Below, piece after piece: positions 45,555 to 59,979 of a stretch of 64,000 nucleotides of DNA. The notes below the pieces were generated by a model that searched no databases, had not been told where the DNA came from, and worked only from the letters and a program-made list of their open reading frames with translations. Made by a program: the position numbers and the translations under genes. Every line of letters begins with the position of its first letter. The first letter of the stretch is position 1. Origin of the DNA: Cavenderia fasciculata (taxonomy: Eukaryota; Evosea; Eumycetozoa; Acytosteliales; Cavenderiaceae); assembly GCF_000203815.1 (NCBI RefSeq), contig NW_004457690.1:1-64000 (forward strand), written 5' to 3'.

Positions 45555-48500
45555 TACTTTACTTCACTTTACTTTACCTTTACCTTTAATTTTTTAAAGG
45601 ATGATAAAATTAGAATAGAAGATTTCTTTGATGGATCAGATGCAAAGACATTTAATAATGTGTTGGAAGGATTGTCAGAAGTATCTAAATATTATTTGAA
45701 TTTGATCGCGAATGCATTGTTGCAATGGAGATCGTCGCAACATGTCATTCCGGCCAAGAGTATTAGCAAGCCTAAACTAGACGGCTCCGACACTAAAAAG
45801 GATTCCATCACACCATTGGTCGACGAACGATACAAGTTGATTGTCGACTATATCTTTTGTATATCGTTACTGACCATTCTCAACTCTCTCACCAAACACA
45901 ACCTCAACGATCAGATTGGCACACAAATCGAATCAATATGCTTTGACAACTTTAAACTCGAGCGACGTGCTGCCTCTCCCATCATTCCCGATCTCTGTGC
46001 ATCCATTCTTGGACAACTCTCAAAGTATCGTCTGCGTAGTGTATCCACTCGATTCTTTAAAGAGTTTCAATTATGTCAAAGTACAAATACTTTAAAAGCA
46101 AAAGCTTTACCAATTGTACAAGGTATTAGATTTTTTAAAGTAAAGGTAAAAGAAACAAAGTAAAAAAAAAAAAAAGAAAAAAAGATAAAACAACAAAACA
46201 AATTTATATTAATATATTCTATCCTATCTTTTAGATATCATCAAATAACAAATTAAAACAATCATTGGAATTCTTATCATCATATTTGGAGTTTTTTAAA
46301 AATTCAAGAATCAAAGGTGATTTGAGAAGAGCCATTTGTGAAGTATTGGCCAGTATATTGAGACCATTGACAGAGGAGAAATTCGCACCCGATGTACTCT
46401 ATGCTGATTGGGTCAATTGTGTAAAGGAAATGTACGATTTTATTTCAAGAAAAACAAAAAAAACAAAGGATATTTTAGTATGTACAAAAACAAACAAAAG
46501 AAAAGAGATATATATATTATTTATGTATTATTTAATTAATTTATTTTTATTTTATTTTATTTTTTTTAGACATCATATCCATTATTAACAATATTATTAT
46601 GTTGTGGAGATAAAGATTTCTTTATAAAGAATTTTTGGGGATTAATGGATAGTTTTATAAAGATTAAAGACAAGCAGATTAGACCATTTTCATTAGAGTC
46701 TAGTCAATATTTATTAGAGTGCTATCTTTCAAAGTACTCGGAGCAACCCGAAGAGGTACACGAACGATTGCACCAGGTGGTATCACACGTCTTCCCAACT
46801 GGTCACTCGAAAAAGCTGACGATTGGCACAAACGATTCGTTGGATGTATTTATAGACATTATTTGCGTCATTGGCAATTCGCGTATCGACTTTGCCTTTG
46901 AAAAGATTATTTTTGATTTGTTGCGTGGCGGTGACCCCAAAGACATCTACATCACGACGCCCGAGCGTATGATTGTGGGGTTGCGTGCGGTACTGCTGAT
47001 TGACGGAGCCGCATCCAACCCGTTGACACCCAAACTGTTGTCATTTGCCAATGGCTCGGGCCCGTCGCCCGCATCACCCATGCAAGCTGATCCAGCACAC
47101 AAAGCACGCGCAGTGCGTCGCGTGCGATACGGTACGCTCAAGCGCCAAGCCGCGCATAGTTTGCAAGTGGCGTCACCAATCGAACCATACCTCAAGTCAC
47201 TGTCGATCTTTTTGTCACAGATCTTGCAGGCACTCGACAGCACGTTTGGACAGTTGTTGCAGTCGAACCAGACCAAACCACTCAGCGAACTGCTCGAAAA
47301 GTTGCGTCCACCCGGCGCATCGTGTATCGAGCTGCTCAAGATTGCCATCTCGGTCATTCCCATCGCCTTTCCAGCCAAGTTGACTGTTGCCGAACTCGTC
47401 TACATGCTCTCCAAGTATTTGATCCATTTGGACAAGGGTGTATGTGAAAAGGCATCCCTCGTACTCACACAATTGATGGCAAGTCGACCAGACATCCGAA
47501 CCAACATTATTGGCGGGCTTGGCAAGTATGCACTATCCTTGTCGGATCGCATGTCGCCGCTGACCACCGTTGTACTCGACAAGATGCGTGAGTTACTTGA
47601 AATGTGGGCTCGTTCCAAGTTGTCTAAACACCGCCTGGCTGATGACGCTGACGACCTCGTCCGATTCAAACCCGATGTTGAAAACCACATGCTTGATGTC
47701 ACCTTTGTCGAGTCTGTCGGTATTGTCTTTTTGTGCGCTTCGAGTGGTCGTGTACGTCGTGTCGCTCTATCTATCCTCGACTCGATCCGTGCCGTCCATG
47801 AAGCGTTCCTCCACGAACGCCAAGACGACGTCATCGAGATATCTACACATATCCGAGACATTATCGACGAGAATGGTAACGAGTATCTCTACCGACACGC
47901 CCAAACACTCACCAACACCACCGAGAACAAGTACAAAAAGCTAAAGACTCCACAAGACTTTGAGAGAATGTCAGAATCAGAAAGTAAAGAGGATCAGTTG
48001 TTGTGGTCAACGTGTTTGTCGGATATTGCGCGTGCTTCAGCCGAACTATGTCTAGTATCGACACTCAAAGCAACCGAGTTGATCATGCAACGAATCAAAC
48101 CAATCTGGCCAGAAGAGAAACAACAAAATACGACTGGCGACGCAGAAGGATTATCGATTTGGTGGAGAAACTATATTATTGTGGCATGTGCCACCATCCA
48201 AGTGACCGACAACACTGCCATTGACATTAAGAAAAAGATGACTGATATTGTCGATCAGGCACCAGTATCTGCTCGCGAACTCTTTACCATGATCATTCCC
48301 AACCTCAAATCTGCCGATAAATTCTTTGTCGATGCGTCACTCATGGCACTCGAAAAGACTCATCCACGTGTACTCGAGGTGTTATTTGATATTCTCAAGC
48401 CCTACGAACACGAGATTCACGTCAACAAAAAAACCAAGAAAAAGGCAGAGGGTCTTCGATCGGTCATTGCCATCCGTCGTCATTGTCTCGAATCACTCAA

Positions 48501-51500
48501 ACCAGGTGAACTCGTCCAACGAGACATTTTAAAACGTTCCTACATAGAGTTTATTCAAGAGGTACTTCAATTCCTAGCACTTGCCGAAAACAATGGAAAC
48601 GACTATCTTTGGGATACTCTTCATTATATTCGTTTTAATTTTTGTGCTCTTGTTCATCGTACCATTCAACAACTTTATATTGGTGCAAAAGAATTTTTAG
48701 ACAAAGTAAAGAAAAGAAAAAAAAAAAAGAAAGAAAAAATAATAATAATAATAATAATTATAATACTTATACTTTTTAATTTTTTTTTAGAATTTAAGAA
48801 AAGAATTATTTAGAGTATCATCAAAATGGAGTGAAAGTGAAGAATTTTTAGGAGAAGAAAGTACAACTAGAAGATTAGCAATATTCCTTCAACAAGAGGA
48901 AAAAGAATCGGTCAAGAGAAAGGAGTATGAGATGCGGATCATTGAACATGCAACTCAATTGAGTAATGTAGCATCACATGCAGTCAGTGTAATATTATTG
49001 GGACCTCAATTTATAGAGACATTCAAAGACCCAAATGGAGTCATTTTCCAATGGATCAATTTTATGTTTGTCAGTCGTATGAAGAGCAAGATTCGATCGG
49101 TGGCTCGTTTGGCACTACAAAACTTTTTAAAGTGTAATCTTGGCTTTTCAGAACTTATCTACCACTGTGTCAATCAGTGTTATTCGGCAAGTTCAGGTGT
49201 TGCCAGTGGCTATTTCTTGTCATTGGTAGAGTTGTGTCAAGATCAAGTTCTCAAGTTTTCATACTCTGACTCGATCCTCACTAATTTGGTCATATTCAAT
49301 AGTGGATCGAAATTCTCTTCTGTTCGCCAACAGGCAATGCAATTGTTGTATTTTATGAAAGCATCAACCGTTTCAATGACAGGACAAGACTATTCAGATG
49401 GTTATTATCCAAGTGCCATCGGATCGGATATTTCAGATACCTATCTTTATGCTCAGTATGAACTCTCTGAAACGTTGGCACTTGAAAACCCAGAGTTGTG
49501 TTATGAAGTATTTATGGATATTGTTTATCGTCTGGATTCGGGTACCAACCAAGACCATCACAGTCAGATGCTCAACTACGTGTTGCCGTGGGTCGACCAA
49601 ATGAACCTCGAGCAATTGCAGACTGTCAACAGTCCGCTTCTCGACAGTGTTTTACAGGGACTCGTACTCATCACCATGCGATACAGCTCTCACATGCACT
49701 TGGTCGAAAAGATTTGGAAGATACTCGGTAACCGTCAAGAAAACATTCCCACCATCATCGATTTTATCCTTGGCGTCATTGAAAGAACGAGAAACAACGA
49801 TCTCATCCCCTTTTTCAAGCGTATCTGTGTGTTTTTGGGTAGATCCTCTCCTCAAAAGTTGGTCGACTCGCTCGTCTCTGAATTGACATCAACCAGTGCA
49901 TCGCAAACCTTTACCGTAGAGTATGGAGAAGCAAAGTCAATTGGAAAGAACTCCAAGCTGGCGCAACCCGTGCAGATGCAGCGTATGCACACGCAAATAT
50001 TCGATGCCTACAATACTAGTTCGTCGATTAATATGGCTTTCCATCAATCGACCGATGTCATACATCAACAACAGATGCAGCAGCAACAACAACAACAACT
50101 ATTGCAACAACAGCAATTACAACAATCGCAAGCATCACAACCACCAAGTCTACAACAAGCTTCGAGTGGATCAAGCACGACCAATTTATTGGGAGTTGGT
50201 AACTCACAAGCCAATGCATTGGGATCGTCGACCATGATTGTTGGAGGTACCGTTGTAATGGGTGGCAGTGGTGGAAATGTACCGATTGCTCAGACAATGG
50301 TCACTCAAACATCACAGTCTAATTTAGGTCTCGTCAGTAGTGTTGGAGGAGTTGTACAACGAACCAACTATCCACTATCTCGTTTCCAACTACCACTCAT
50401 CTTTTTGTCAGAAGTTGCATTTGAGATTGGTGAAGAGTTTAGAAAACATCTTCCAACGTTGTTGCAACTTATCTTTTTGGGTTTGTATTACCATCAACAA
50501 CCAGTACATGAACATTGTCGTCTGTTGTTACTCAATTTGATTCGTTGTCTGGTCATTAAAAAGTGTCAACAAAATGGAGACACCAACACGATGCTCTACG
50601 AAGATGCCATTCAATTGGCCGACTTTTTGATGCCATCGTCACACCGCTCTCCCGACGACACCAAAGAGATTGCCAAAAAGGAGATTAGCTCGCCCAAGTA
50701 TGTCGTCATGTTGACCAAACGTGTTGTGTCGGTTCTCTCGAGTGGGTCGTCTTCATCATCCGATCTCAAAGAGTACTGGGGTGTCAATGCATTAAACTGG
50801 GCTACCAACAGTCAAAACTACCGTCTTGCTCAACGATCGTACCAGATTCTACGTGGACTTGAGCCAACCACCACGATTGACGCTCTTACCGATGTGCTCA
50901 CCTCTCTAGGCAAGAATCTGGCCACCCTGTCGCAAGACAACATTGGGCTGGTCGGAGAGATTCAAGAGACGTTGTTGGTGATGGTGCGCTGCATCCACCC
51001 CTCCAAGTTGATCCTCTTCCCACAATTGTTTTGGGGCACCATGGCACTACTGCAAAGTGACTTTGAGTCGCAGTTTATCAACGCGGTCAAGTTGCTCTCG
51101 ATCCTGCTCGAAACGGTCAATTTCTCGGACCGTGCCGTTCAAAATGTATTTTTGGCATCGATGCCCAAGGAATGGGACTTTTTCCACGGGCTACAGCCAA
51201 TGGTGTTGCGCGGGCTCATGTCGACAACAACCTCACCCATCACAGTCGAGTTTTTGAGTGCTCTGACACTTCAACCTTGCAACGAGATCTTCCATCCAGA
51301 ACCAATCCGATTCCTCACCAATTTGACGTCGTTGTTGCCATTCTTGTTGTACTCGACTGTAGAGACGGATCCAGACCACTTGGCATACCTAGTGAGCGAG
51401 CGGTTGGCTACAGCGTCAGAGAACCACAACTATCCACGTCTCAGCACAATACTGCAAAACTATAGCCAGCAGCTCTATGTCAATCAGTTGGATGGATTCC

Positions 51501-53650
51501 TCGATGACTTGATCTCACCCCTTTCAGATGTCGTCGTCAAACACTCGACTCTTGTCTTTTCACTACTCTTTAATGTACTCGAGTTTGGTCCACCCGATTT
51601 CAGGTATCCGATCTTGAGACTGTTGTCGCGACTTGTAAAAGGTGGTGTCAACCCGGCTGACACCAAGAGCAGTCGTGTGGCAGACTGGTACGATACAGTC
51701 ACCATCTTTATCAACGATCACAAGACACCCAGCTACATTGTGGCACAGTGTCTGCGCTTTGCAGAGATATCGAGTGAGAAGTCCCCCACGTCCCTTACGG
51801 CCATTGACAATGCCCTGATGAAACCATCGCGATCTGCATTCACCAATGTTAAAAAGTTTTGCAACAAGGTTGATCGTGGCACACAAATCGCGTCAGCGTG
51901 TCTGTCCAAGGTGCTCGACTCGTGCGGTGCCCGTAACACCTCGCTCACCAAATCAATGTACTTTAACACACAGATCTTTGAAAAGTTCTTCTCGTCGACC
52001 GATGACATGGCACCTCCTCAAAAGCCATACGACACGATTGACGACTTGGGATCCGAGTCAAGTTCAAGTGCACCACCACCCGGCTCTGAAAACGACAATG
52101 ACGGTACCGACACGATCCACTCTATGAACGATCTCAACTCTTCGTTTGATATGGGTGACCGAGCCGAGTTTCACAACTTTCCAAATTTCCAAGGGTTCAA
52201 TGATATTCTTGAAGGTCTTGGTGACATGTCTACCATATCATCAACGAGTGGTGTGAACACTAGTACCGCCAACAAATCGACTATTCTAGACCACCACCAT
52301 GACCTGTCAGACTCGTCGTCCAATGAGTCGTCCTCGTCTATGTCATTCTCATCCAACTCTTCGATTCTTGGTATGAATCCACCCATGACACCGATACACT
52401 CTACCAAGTCGCCGTCGTCTTCATCTTTGATCACTCCAACGGCCGACCGTTCCAACGTCAATGTTGGCGGTTCGGTAAGCAACCCACTGTCTCCCACCTT
52501 CCACTCGACCTCGATCACACCTGGCAGTATCAAGAGTAAGATGCAGAGCCAGAGCTCGCCAACACTGTCGCGCAACATGCAGTTCCAGACCACATCCACT
52601 CTTTCTACGCTATCGTACAACATTACGGCTGCCAAGAGCTGGTGGAACAGCTGTGCCGAGCAGATTGACTTCCAGTCGGACAAGGAGTTGTTTGACCTGT
52701 TTGTGGCAGCTGCTCAATTGGTACAGCAGATATCGAGCGAGTACAAGGCACTGTTTACACAGTGTCTGCCGCTGATCAGCTCGGTCGCCTCGGAAGTGTC
52801 TGCCTTGTCGGTCGATATTTTCGAAAAGGCAACCTTTATTGCCGCCATTCAAGAGATCCAGAGCACATCGGCGCTTGCCGAGAAATACAAAAAGGCACAA
52901 GATGCCAAACCCAATCTCAACAAATGGTTTATGGAACAGCGTGAACGCGCCATTGAAGTATTCACCACGCAACTCAACGTCTACACAGAGCAACGTACGT
53001 CGACCAACAACACACGTGCCAAGCTCTTTGAGAATGGTATATCTAATAATGAGCTGCAGATCCAGCTGGCCGAGACGCGATTCTGCTACGCCATCTGCAC
53101 GCTCTACCAACAACTACTTAATTTGTGGACGGCCAACCTCGCACTCGACGAAATTGTCATAGACTATACATCGCAAGGCGACCTACAAATCGAAAAACAA
53201 AGAGACGAAATTAAAAAGGAACTCAACAAATGTAAAGTATTAGCTGTCCTAATCAAGGAAAAGGAAAGTGATTTGACAAGTAAAAATCTTCAATCGATGC
53301 TTTCAAATTCTGGTTCATCTATTCCAATTGTACAACAACAACAAACAACGACGACAACGACTACTACTACCAATTCAACGCCAACTTCATCATCTACCAA
53401 TTCATCTACCAATAATTCATCCAATAATCTAACAGGTATATTACACCAACAAGTTTCTGCATCGTCACCACCGATCTTGTCCACATCCCATCCCGGCCTT
53501 TCATCACCAACTGTATTATCCACACCCACACCCATCACTACATCACCATCACTTAGCTCACCAACTCTACTCGATGAATCAAGTAGATTAACAGGTGCCG
53601 ATAAAAGAAGAAGATCAAGTACCAGACCCGAACCAAATCCAAAGTCCTAA
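45306..53650 (+). CDS. fry: Furry homologue (cell morphogenesis protein, Tao3/Mor2 family)
   Basis: Five exons, 45306-45452, 45600-46145, 46235-46477, 46570-48705 and 48791-53650, give 2643 residues. The conserved N-terminal Furry domain is clear: DHLMFRLLGDFKEHTKVKID, ALPIVQGIRFFKVK, LRRAICEVLASILRPL, TSYPLLTILLCCGDKDFF and FSLESSQYLLECYL. HEAT/armadillo repeats run through the rest, with C-terminal blocks such as VEFLSALTLQPCNEIF and PILRLLSRLVKGG matching animal Furry. These giant scaffolds act with NDR/LATS kinases and Mob proteins in polarity and cytokinesis. A Gln-rich insert (about residue 1435-1470) and a Ser-rich C terminus are lineage features. Exon 4 has high third-position GC. The exon 2 donor was placed after RFFKVK to agree with the family. 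Confidence 0.92.
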
Positions 53651-54893
53651 AAAAAACAAACTAAAAAGATTTGACTCTACTAGACTACTAGACTATTCTT
53701 TTTAATACCATTTTCAAACAAATATACAAATATATAATTTATTTCCCCCCCCAAACCCAACCCAAACCTAAACAACCATTGCATTGTAATTATTATATTT
53801 TAAGAGTTTTGGATTCGAAAAAAATTGATTGATTTGGAAATACAAAAATTACTATTGTTGTATTATTGGTATATTTTTAGATAAATTTGTATTTTGCTTT
53901 AAAACCAAATTGAGGTAACACCATCAATATTTTCTCGTGATGGTAGTGGTTGGTACAGAATAAATTTAATTTGGATTTGGGTGTTTGGGGTTTAATGATT
54001 TATATACTGTTTTGAAAAGCTGCAGCTTGTGACTGACAAAAAAAATCGAAAAGACCAAGAAAACAATATTATTATTATTATTATTCATCAGCATCTGAAT
54101 CTACCTTTTACTATTCCTCTTCTTCCTCATCCATCCTAAATCGAAAATAATATAATTTAATAATAGAAAGTAATATTAAATCAACTGACCGGCAAGACAG
54201 AAATCGAAACCAAACCACCACCCACACACATAAAAACAGAAAGAGAGAGATAGAGAGAAAGAGGAAAAACAGAAAGAGAGAGAATAGATTGATAATTAAA
54301 TTTAAAAATTGGAACTACCAACAGAATTCTTGAATGTAAGTCTGGTTCTTGGTTTGTTGTTCTATTTCTTTATATTACATGTTAGTTTTGTTTGTCTGCC
54401 AAAATTCAATTAGTACAAAAAAAAAAAGGAAGTTAATTATTAATTTTGCAAGCTAGGAGGAAAACAAACAAACACCGAGTTTTTCACACGTACATTAATA
54501 TGAGGCAGCAAGCAGCTCACAACCAACTGACCTTATTATTGTTATTATAAATTTGATCAAATTCATTTATCATTTATTTCTATCATCATTTTATATCTTG
54601 TTTTAAACCTTTTTATTATTAATCACATACATAAATACACTAATCTTCTTCATCTTGTTGTTTAAATATATATATATATTTAATCAATCAACTCATTCAT
54701 TCATTCATCATTGCAGCTGCGATTATTATTATTATTATAATTGTCTATTCATAATCTTTCTTGAACCTAAATATATTTATATATCTTTATCCTTTCCCTA
54801 TAATAATAGATAAATAAACTCTCGCAATTCATTCATCATACAGGTTGTACTCTACTACATACTTCAGGTGACATAGTATATAATATACAACAA
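53651..54893. other. Long AT-rich intergenic region
   Basis: No gene is supported in 1.24 kb. It contains a C run (53742-53750), purine-rich AG repeats (about 54240-54285) and A/T tracts. The long pyrimidine-rich and TATA-like DNA before 54894 suggests a complex promoter or a leader with an intron for the F-box/ankyrin gene. Confidence 0.55.
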
Positions 54894-54923
54894 ATGAAAG
54901 ATAAGAATAATAACAACAACAAC

Positions 54924-54954
<31 letters not shown>

Positions 54955-57395
54955 GATATGTTAATCCTTGGACAAGCATTTCCTCAACTTCTTCAACCTC
55001 TTTAAATGACTTGAATAATAATAATAATAATAACAATAATGGTAATTATGGATTGTCGTCGTCGTCGTCGTCGTCAACATCTATAGGTAGTATACCAATA
55101 CCTATTATAACGACGACTAGTGTTACAACATCGACTAGTCCCTCATCAAATGGAGCAGCTATAACGTCGATATCATTAAACAGTAATAAGGTACAGAGAA
55201 GTGGTAGTAATAGTAATCTTGGTGCTGCGTCAGTACCTACAGGCAACAACACCTCTTCTTCTTCTTCTCTGCAAACACTACAAACACCTACAACACCAAC
55301 CAACAGTTTGAAAAAGAAACATTCCTTTTCTTCACCATCACCTTCATCGCCAACCTTTTCAACCATATCAAACAAGATTATGAATATATTTTCATCGTCA
55401 TCCAACAACAACAATGGCAATGCATCAACCTCTCCTACATCTCCGAGATACAATAAACACCATAACAATCACAGCAGTAGCAGTAGCAGTTGTCACAACA
55501 ACCACAATCACAAAGATACCGCTGCATTGGAAGAAATGGCTAGACAAATGAAAATACTTGGTCTCTCTCCAAATGGTGCTGCCAATGACCTCTATAGCTC
55601 ACCCTTTGACTTTTTGGCTCTACCAAGCGAAATCCGAATGCACATTCTTTCTTTTTCCGATGCTAAAGATTTATCTCGATCAACATGTGTCTCTAGGATT
55701 TGGCAGGAAATGGCCGAAGACGAACAAATATGGTTGAGTCTCAGTAAACGAGAGTTTGGTGATTCCTTAAAAATGGAAACTGTAAGGAGAATAATATAAT
55801 ATTGGATATAAGATTGGTTTGATTAATATATGTATTTATTTATTTATTTGTAGACATGGAAATTTACAGTGATTAAAAATACGGTACATTTAAGAACATT
55901 TGCAGAAGATGATTTGGAAGGAAAACTGTTGTGGGCATGCGAGAATGGACATCATCAATTATTGCAACGAGTGTTTGACAGCAAGAGAATCACGTGTCCA
56001 AATAACCCAGCCACTTGCATGTGTGGCAGCTGTGTTGCCAACAGACCAACCTATTTGAATTTAAATGATGATGGTACTAACCCCCCATTGTCGTCGTCAT
56101 CGACCCCATCATCTCAACAACAACAACAGACATCATTAAACTCTTCACAACAAATGTCATCTCCAAACAATAATAATCAAAACACTGATGATTTGGATAT
56201 GGAAGAGATTGATGTTGGACCATCTCCATCGGGTGGATCCAGTCCTAAAATCAACGATACTACAGGACTGTCGCTGCGAAAGAGAAACAAGTTTTTATTA
56301 AAGGCGTCGTACAAGGGACACCGAACCGTCGTAGAATGTTTGTTGAAAAATGGAGCCGAGGTGGAAGCTGTCACGAGAAGTGGATTCACCGCACTGCATA
56401 TGGCCTGTGGTAAGGGACATGTAGGCGTTGCAGAGTGTCTTCTCACCTACAATGCACGCATCGAATACAAAAATAAGAATGGGTCGACCCCCTTGCACAC
56501 TGCCGCTCAAAAGGGACATGTTGGCGTAGTCGAGCTATTAATCCAACATGGAGCCAATATTGAGGCAACTAATCTCAACGGTGTCACCCCACTAAACTCT
56601 GCCGCGCACAATGGTCACACCGAAGTGGTTGAATGTTTACTTCAACGTGGTGCAAACATGGAAGCTACCAATAAAAATGGTATCACTCCTTTATATTCTG
56701 CTGCTCATAGAGGTCATGTAAGTAAAATAGAAATAGAAAAGAAAAAGAAAACAAATATTAAATAATTAATTATTTATTTTAATTGTTTCTTTTTCATAGT
56801 ATAAAGTAGTAGAATGTTTATTAAGACATAATGCAAACATTGAAGGAACCACCAAGAATCATGGAGCAACCCCTTTGTATATTTCAGCTCAAGAAGGGTA
56901 TACTGATATTGTTAATTTGTTACTCCATCACAATGCCAATGTAGAGGCAAAGATTAGATCCGGCATGAGAAGCGGTGCAACTCCACTCTATACTGCTTCA
57001 CATAGAGGACATGTAAAAATTGTAGAATTGTTATTAAAAAGAAACGCAAATACTCAAGTAACTGATAGAAATGGTTTCACTCCTCTTCATAAAGCTTCTT
57101 ATGAAGGTCATCTGTATGTAAAAAGAAAGAAAAAGGAAAATCAAAATGATTCAATGTATTTATATTAACAATTTTATTTAAATATATTAGTTGTGTTGTT
57201 GAATGCTTATTAAAAAATAAAGCAGATGTTTTTGCTAGATCAAGAGAAGACCCACCTCGAACACCAAATGATATTGCACATAAAAGCGTTAAAAAGATAT
57301 TAAAAGCTCATATTGCATCACTCAATATACAAAATGAATCCTCTCATCATACCAATACCCCTCCAGTTAATCATAGTGGATGTAAATTAATGTAA
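54894..57395 (+). CDS. F-box and ankyrin-repeat protein with C-terminal CaaX box
   Basis: Four exons, 54894-55781, 55854-56717, 56800-57113 and 57191-57395, give 756 residues. About 230 residues of Asn/Ser-rich sequence precede an F-box (about 238-285: FDFLALPSEIRMHILSFSDA, STCVSRIWQEMAEDEQIW). After a linker come at least eight ankyrin repeats (about 455-710), for example GFTALHMACGKGHVGVAECLL, GSTPLHTAAQKGHVGVVELLI and GATPLYTASHRGHVKIVELLL. The protein ends SGCKLM, a CaaX motif whose Met favours farnesylation. F-box proteins recruit substrates to SCF ubiquitin ligases; ankyrin repeats would bind the substrate. Lipidation would place the ligase at a membrane, which is inference. Confidence 0.87.
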
Positions 57396-58359
57396 ACCAT
57401 ATTCCAAAGAAACCCCAAACACATAACAGTATACAGTACCCCAATAATAATAATAATAATATTAATATTAAATTATTAACTATTGAATAAATTTTAATAT
57501 TCTCTATATATAAATATATTTGGAATGATGTAATTATATATAATAAATTTATCTATTGTCTTCTAAAGAACATCAACATCAACCATCAACTATCAACACC
57601 AACAACATTGGAATTAATTATTTATTTTTTGTTTATTTAAAAAAAAGAAATCAATATATTTATCCCCGATGGATCATCCAAACCCAAAATGATTGTATCA
57701 ATTGATAACCCCACCTAAAAGAATTGAATGAGATGATATTATATTTATATCTAATTTAGTTTTTAAAATTACGATGGTATCACGATTGAACGAGAGACAA
57801 CTCAAACAACCCAATAAACCCAAACATTGGATTTTCGAGTAGCAGTGTGATAAATCATGTATAATCCTATGCTTTTCACTTTTGTTTGTACAAATAGAAA
57901 AAGATAGAGATTTAGAATGGATGGATTGAATACTCATCTCTCTCTATACTATTAATAATAATAATGATTGGATGGATCAGCCAAGAGTATGATGCTGAAT
58001 CTCAGACGACAATGGGTAATCTCCATCTCATGGTGTTAGAATGAGAAAAAAACTGTCATCAAAAAAACCACCAGCAGCCTATAAATAGGGGATGTTTCGA
58101 GCTGTTTAATAAAAAAACCATTTTATCACCTAAAATCCAAAAAAAACTTTAGCTCAGAGAGAGGAGAGTGTGGAAAAAAAGATAATAACTGTTGTCATCA
58201 TCAAAATCATAATAAATAATAATAATAATAATAATAGCGTAGTAGTAGTAATTAGTAGTTACCTCATAATAGTGAACTGTATTATTTGTATCATCATTGA
58301 CCAAAGACAACAACAAACATATTATATATATATATATTAAACTACTATAATAAATAGAA
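57396..58359. other. Intergenic upstream of erkB
   Basis: No gene is supported. A TATA-type box lies at 58080-58087. Around 57960-58050 a less AT-rich patch contains short complementary segments (GAGATGGAGATT-like) but no recognisable ncRNA. Confidence 0.55.
58080..58087 (+). promoter_or_regulatory. Candidate TATA box for erkB
   Basis: TATAAATA followed by GGGG, in a GC-poor region, 273 bp before the erkB start codon. This would imply a long leader. Confidence 0.4.
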
Positions 58360-59979
58360 ATGGCATCAAGTGAAGACATTGATAAACATGTACTCAGAAA
58401 ATACGAAGTATTACAGAAATTAGGTAAAGGTGTATGTATATATTGCTTTAGGGTCGATTGATTGCAGGCAGGGTTATGATATCTAACTTATCATCTATCA
58501 TCTATCTACTATCATCATTATTATTATTATTATTATTATCATCTAGGCATATGGTATTGTATGGAAAGCAATTGATAAAAAGACAAAAGATGTTGTAGCA
58601 TTAAAGAAGATTTTCGATGCTTTCCAAAATGCAACAGATGCTCAAAGAACATTTAGAGAAATCATGTTCCTTCAAGAATTATATGGACATGAGAATTTAA
58701 TCAAACTATTAAACGTTGTTAAAGCTGATAATGATAGAGACATTTATTTGGTATTTGAATATATGGGTGTGTATCAATCAAACAATCAATCAATCAACAA
58801 AGACAGTAGGATAGACAGGGATACTACTGCTACTACTACTACTACTACGTACGACTGTAGTGTTAGCATTGGTTCTCTTTCTTTCTTTCTTTCTCTCTCT
58901 CTCTCTCTTTTCGTGCAAGGTTAAAAAAAGAAAAGAAAAGACGAGCAGATACAAAAGAAGAGGGATCTGAACGAATCGACAAATTTATATAACCACTTGC
59001 CAAAGAGAGAGAGGCCGAATCATTGAAATCAGATCTCACTCTTGCGTGATTTCAAACAAAACAATTAACTCTATTTTTTTTTTTTTTTTTTTTTTTTTCA
59101 TTACCATTTTTAGAAACTGATTTACATGCAGTGATTAGAGCCAATATTCTAGAGGATATACATAAACAATATACAATCTATCAAATACTGCGAGCTCTAA
59201 AGTATATGCACAGTGGAAATGTGTTGCATCGTGACATTAAGCCATCGAACCTCTTGCTCAACAGCGAGTGTTTGGTTAAAGTGGCCGACTTTGGTTTGGC
59301 ACGTAGCATTGCGTCGTTGGAGAATGTGACCGAGGCAAACCCGGTCTTGACAGAGTACGTTGCCACTAGATGGTACCGTGCACCCGAGATTTTACTCGGC
59401 TCTACCAAATACACCAAGGGTGTCGACATGTGGTCGATCGGATGTATCCTTGGCGAGTTGCTTGGTGGCAAGGCCATGTTCCCAGGCAACAGCACCATGA
59501 ACCAGTTGGATCTTATTATCGAGGTCACTGGCCGTCCCACACCAGAGGATATTGAAGCCATCAAATCACCATTTGCGGCCACCATGCTCGAGTCGTTACC
59601 ACCAACCAACCCAAGATCTCTGTCTGAGATGTACCCACACGCTTCACCAGAAGCTTTGGACCTACTCCGCAGACTACTCCAATTCAACCCAGACAAGCGT
59701 ATCACCGCCGAGGAAGCTCTCCTCCACCCATACGTCTCACAGTTCCACAACCCCACCGACGAACCATCGACCGATCGTATCATCAAGCTCCCCATCGACG
59801 ACAGTCAAAAATACCCAATTTCAGAGTACCGTAACAAACTCTACAATGATATTATAAAAAAGAAAAAGGAAACCAGAAGACGCCAAGCTTCCTCTTCCCG
59901 AGCATCTGGAGATGGAGATAGTCAAATGTCAAATTCTTCTTCTTCAGCTCCAGCTTTTCCTGCAGTTCAACCAGTTTAA
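58360..59979 (+). CDS. erkB: MAP kinase ErkB (Erk2)
   Basis: Three exons, 58360-58431, 58547-58766 and 59114-59979, give 385 residues. Kinase motifs: [12 protein letters not shown] crossing the first junction, Lys44 in [15 protein letters not shown] at 136-143, DFG at 156-158, and the MAPK activation lip TEY at 177-179 followed by [10 protein letters not shown]. Overall it resembles the ERK7/8-type atypical MAP kinases, and the extra residues [12 protein letters not shown] before TEY are as in Dictyostelium ErkB. D. discoideum ErkB works in chemoattractant cAMP relay. The second intron (347 bp) is long and has a T run of about 28. The C terminus is Lys/Arg then Ser-rich. Confidence 0.93.

Noticed and set aside
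47215-47861. Long antisense and alternate-frame open frames within the Furry exon
   Set aside because: They are shadows caused by the high-GC codons of the real coding strand and have no homology.
50058-53538. Antisense frames in the last Furry exon (for example 52171-52683)
   Set aside because: They lie opposite a well-conserved coding exon and read as low-complexity complements.
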